From AC-49 sp963817035 (GTDB lineage: Bacteria; Actinomycetota; Thermoleophilia; Solirubrobacterales; Solirubrobacteraceae): a DNA stretch of 64,000 nucleotides. Each line of letters starts with the position of its first letter. The stretch's first letter is position 1. Positions 62,467-64,000 of this stretch are shown in pieces. Made by a program: the position numbers and the translations under genes. Location of the stretch: positions 620,001-684,000 of the forward strand of contig CAWFMM010000004.1 in NCBI GenBank assembly GCA_963817035.1. The letters are read 5' to 3'. The notes under the pieces are model-generated. The model did no database searches. It worked only from the letters and a program-made list of their open reading frames with translations, and was not told the origin of the DNA.

Positions 62467-63462
62467 ATGATCCCGACCCAGGTCCTCGCCGCCGGACTCG
62501 GTACGCGGCTGCGCCCGCTCACCTACGAGATTCCCAAGCCGATGGTCCCGGTCCTCGACCGGCCGGTGATGGCGCACATCGTCGATCTGCTGCGCCGCCA
62601 GGGCGTCGATCGGATCGTCGCCAACCTCCACTACTTCCCCGACACGATCCGCGACTATTTCGGCGACTCGATCGAGTACGTCTACGAGCCGCAGCTCTCG
62701 GGCACGGCCGGCGGGGTGCGCAAGTGCAAGGACTTCTTCGGCAACGAGACGTTCCTCGTCATCTCCGGCGACGCGCTGACCGACATCGACGTCGCGGCGT
62801 TCCTGGCCCGTCACCGCGCGGCCGGCGGTGTCGCGACGCTGGCGGTCAAGAAGGTCGACGACACGCGCGAGTACGGCGTCGTGCTGCACGACGCTGACGG
62901 TCGCATCACCGGCTTCCAGGAGAAGCCCGACCCGGCCGATGCGCTGTCGGACCTCGGCAACTGCGGCATCTACATGTTCGAGCCGGAGATCTTCGATCAT
63001 TTCCCGGCGGCCGATCCGGTCGACTGGGCCAACGACGTCTTCCCGGCGCTGCTGGCCGGCGACGTGCCGTTCCACGTCCACGAGATCGACGAGTACTGGA
63101 ACGACGTCGGGTCGCTCGCCGAGTTGCGCGCGGGCACGTTCGACGCGCTGACGGGCGTGCTCAGCGTCGCAACCGAGGGCGAGGAGATCGGCGACGGGCT
63201 GCGGATCGGTGACGGTAGCGGCTTCGACGGGGTCGAGCTGGTCGAGCCGCCGGTGTGGATCGGGCGCGACGTCCGCATCGGCCCTAACGTGCGTCTCGAC
63301 GGCCCGGTGGTCATCGGCGACGGCGCGACGATCGGCGAGGGCGCGAGCCTCAAGGACACGATCGTGCTGCCGGGCGTCGACATCGCCGCGGGCGCGATCC
63401 TGATCGGCGCGATCGCCGGTCAGATCGGCATCGCCGACGCCATGCGTCGACCGATTTCCTGA
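62467..63462 (+). CDS. Sugar-1-phosphate nucleotidyltransferase
   Basis: 331 aa. VLAAGLGTRLRPLTYEIPKPMVPVLDRPVM is the nucleotide-binding signature; VISGDALTDIDV carries the metal Asp; FQEKP follows. C-terminal ~80 residues are short beta-helix repeats (IGRDVRIGPNV, IGDGATIGEGA). Second pyrophosphorylase of this window, about 30-40 percent similar in layout to that at 56912, so a different sugar product is likely (GlcNAc-, mannose- or glucose-1-P). Confidence 0.9.
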   Translation: MIPTQVLAAGLGTRLRPLTYEIPKPMVPVLDRPVMAHIVDLLRRQGVDRIVANLHYFPDTIRDYFGDSIEYVYEPQLSGTAGGVRKCKDFFGNETFLVISGDALTDIDVAAFLARHRAAGGVATLAVKKVDDTREYGVVLHDADGRITGFQEKPDPADALSDLGNCGIYMFEPEIFDHFPAADPVDWANDVFPALLAGDVPFHVHEIDEYWNDVGSLAELRAGTFDALTGVLSVATEGEEIGDGLRIGDGSGFDGVELVEPPVWIGRDVRIGPNVRLDGPVVIGDGATIGEGASLKDTIVLPGVDIAAGAILIGAIAGQIGIADAMRRPIS

Positions 63463-63511
63463 GATTCGGCACGTTGCTCTCCACGTTCACGCCGACGGCG
63501 CCGGCCGCCCA

Positions 63512-64000
63512 TCAGACCGCGCCGTAGCGCTCGGCCCGCTGCTCCTCGCGCTCGGACTCGCCGAGTGCGCGGATGAACAGGTAGGCGAGCGCGATACCCA
63601 TGACGATCGACTGCTCGAGCGCCATCACCGCGCCGGCGAGCTGCTGGTCGTCGTCGGCGCTCAGACCCCAGGTGCGCTGTGCGTGCTCATAGAACGGATA
63701 GAACGCGTGGGGGGCGAAGACGATCGCGATGCCGAGGAAGCCGACGAGGAGCTTCGTCGTGGTCATGTAGACGACCGGGCCCAGGCCGCCCAGCCGCAGG
63801 CGCGCGCGGATCGGGCTGAACAGATGCCACCAGTAGAGGATCCCGGCGGCGGCGAGCATCATGTGCTCGATCACGTGGATGCCCGAGTGACGCAGCGCGG
63901 CGTCGTACATCGCCGGGATGTGCCAGACCCACATGACCGCGATGTAGGCGAGGACCGCGAAGATCGGGTGCCCAAGCGGGCCGGCCGCACGCTCGACGCC
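63512..64000 (-). CDS. CtaG-like cytochrome c oxidase assembly protein (cut by window edge)
   Basis: At least 162 codons; the 5' end lies beyond 64000, and the frame continues upstream of the first in-window ATG (GHPIFAVLAYIAVMWVWHIPAMYDAAL). Several TM helices and conserved HIPAMYDAALRHSGIHVIEHMMLAAAGILYWW match caa3_CtaG, involved in copper delivery to cytochrome oxidase. The C-terminus is charged (ESEREEQRAERY). Confidence 0.88.
   Translation of the reverse strand, partial: GVERAAGPLGHPIFAVLAYIAVMWVWHIPAMYDAALRHSGIHVIEHMMLAAAGILYWWHLFSPIRARLRLGGLGPVVYMTTTKLLVGFLGIAIVFAPHAFYPFYEHAQRTWGLSADDDQQLAGAVMALEQSIVMGIALAYLFIRALGESEREEQRAERYGAV

Overview
The window is a gap-poor, very GC-rich bacterial chromosome segment with dense ORFs, many GTG/TTG starts and frequent ATGA/GTGA stop-start overlaps. 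Protein content and gene order point to a deep-branching actinobacterium, most likely class Thermoleophilia (Solirubrobacter/Conexibacter/Patulibacter-like). This is an inference from the actinobacterial rpmE-prfA-prmC-tsaC-glyA-wecA-atp order and the lifestyle genes; no rRNA or marker phylogeny is possible here. No rRNA, tRNA, CRISPR array, transposase or phage gene was seen. No intergenic gap exceeds 300 bases; the largest are 59128-59398, 10879-11133 and 40430-40681, each described as features.

Layout. 1-5 kb: gamma-glutamyltransferase, a lipoprotein, a LON-domain protein and two SAM methyltransferases. 4.3-7.6 kb: a GH57 branching-type enzyme, a GT4 glucosyltransferase and a hexapeptide acyltransferase. 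7.6-20 kb: a secreted protein, MeaB, a membrane glycosyltransferase, PepA, a thiolase, a HAD phosphatase, two tandem cupredoxins, the cobalamin-binding subunit of an acyl-CoA mutase, then etfB-etfA-ETF dehydrogenase. This stretch suits acyl-CoA and propionate-type oxidation. 20-25.6 kb: rpmE-yqhQ-prfA-prmC-tsaC-glyA (translation and one-carbon core).

25.6-40.4 kb: the conserved block is interrupted twice. The first interruption is a redox operon (small membrane protein, broken apbE, ferric-reductase-like membrane protein, NuoF-like flavoprotein, ferredoxin) plus DUF354. After wecA, the second carries TetR, a small zinc protein, a secreted glycosidase, a secreted beta-propeller, a secreted esterase, a GT39 transferase, a two-component system, GtrA and DUF202. 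40.7-48.2 kb: the complete F1Fo ATP synthase operon (atpZ-like, atpI-like, B-E-F-H-A-G-D-C). A 166-bp element bounded by 21-bp perfect inverted repeats lies between atpD and atpC.

48.2-64 kb: ArsR/SRPBCC pair, saccharopine-dehydrogenase-like reductase, GGDEF-EAL protein, M20 peptidase, an envelope-polysaccharide cluster (LCP, UDP-glucose dehydrogenase, nucleotidyltransferase, phosphoglucose/phosphomannose isomerase), MerR-ahcY, a second ahcY-like gene whose catalytic residues are substituted, another sugar nucleotidyltransferase and a CtaG-like gene cut by the right edge.

Most noteworthy: two large, differently sequenced nested inverted-repeat structures (before prfA and between atpD and atpC); a dispersed palindromic repeat family built on AAGGGGTCAGACCCCTT (two copies); an apparent AHCY pseudoenzyme beside a normal AHCY; an ETF dehydrogenase lacking one expected cluster cysteine; a disrupted apbE in an otherwise intact redox operon; and a recurrent TAnnnT hexamer 7-11 nt before start codons that suggests widespread leaderless transcription.
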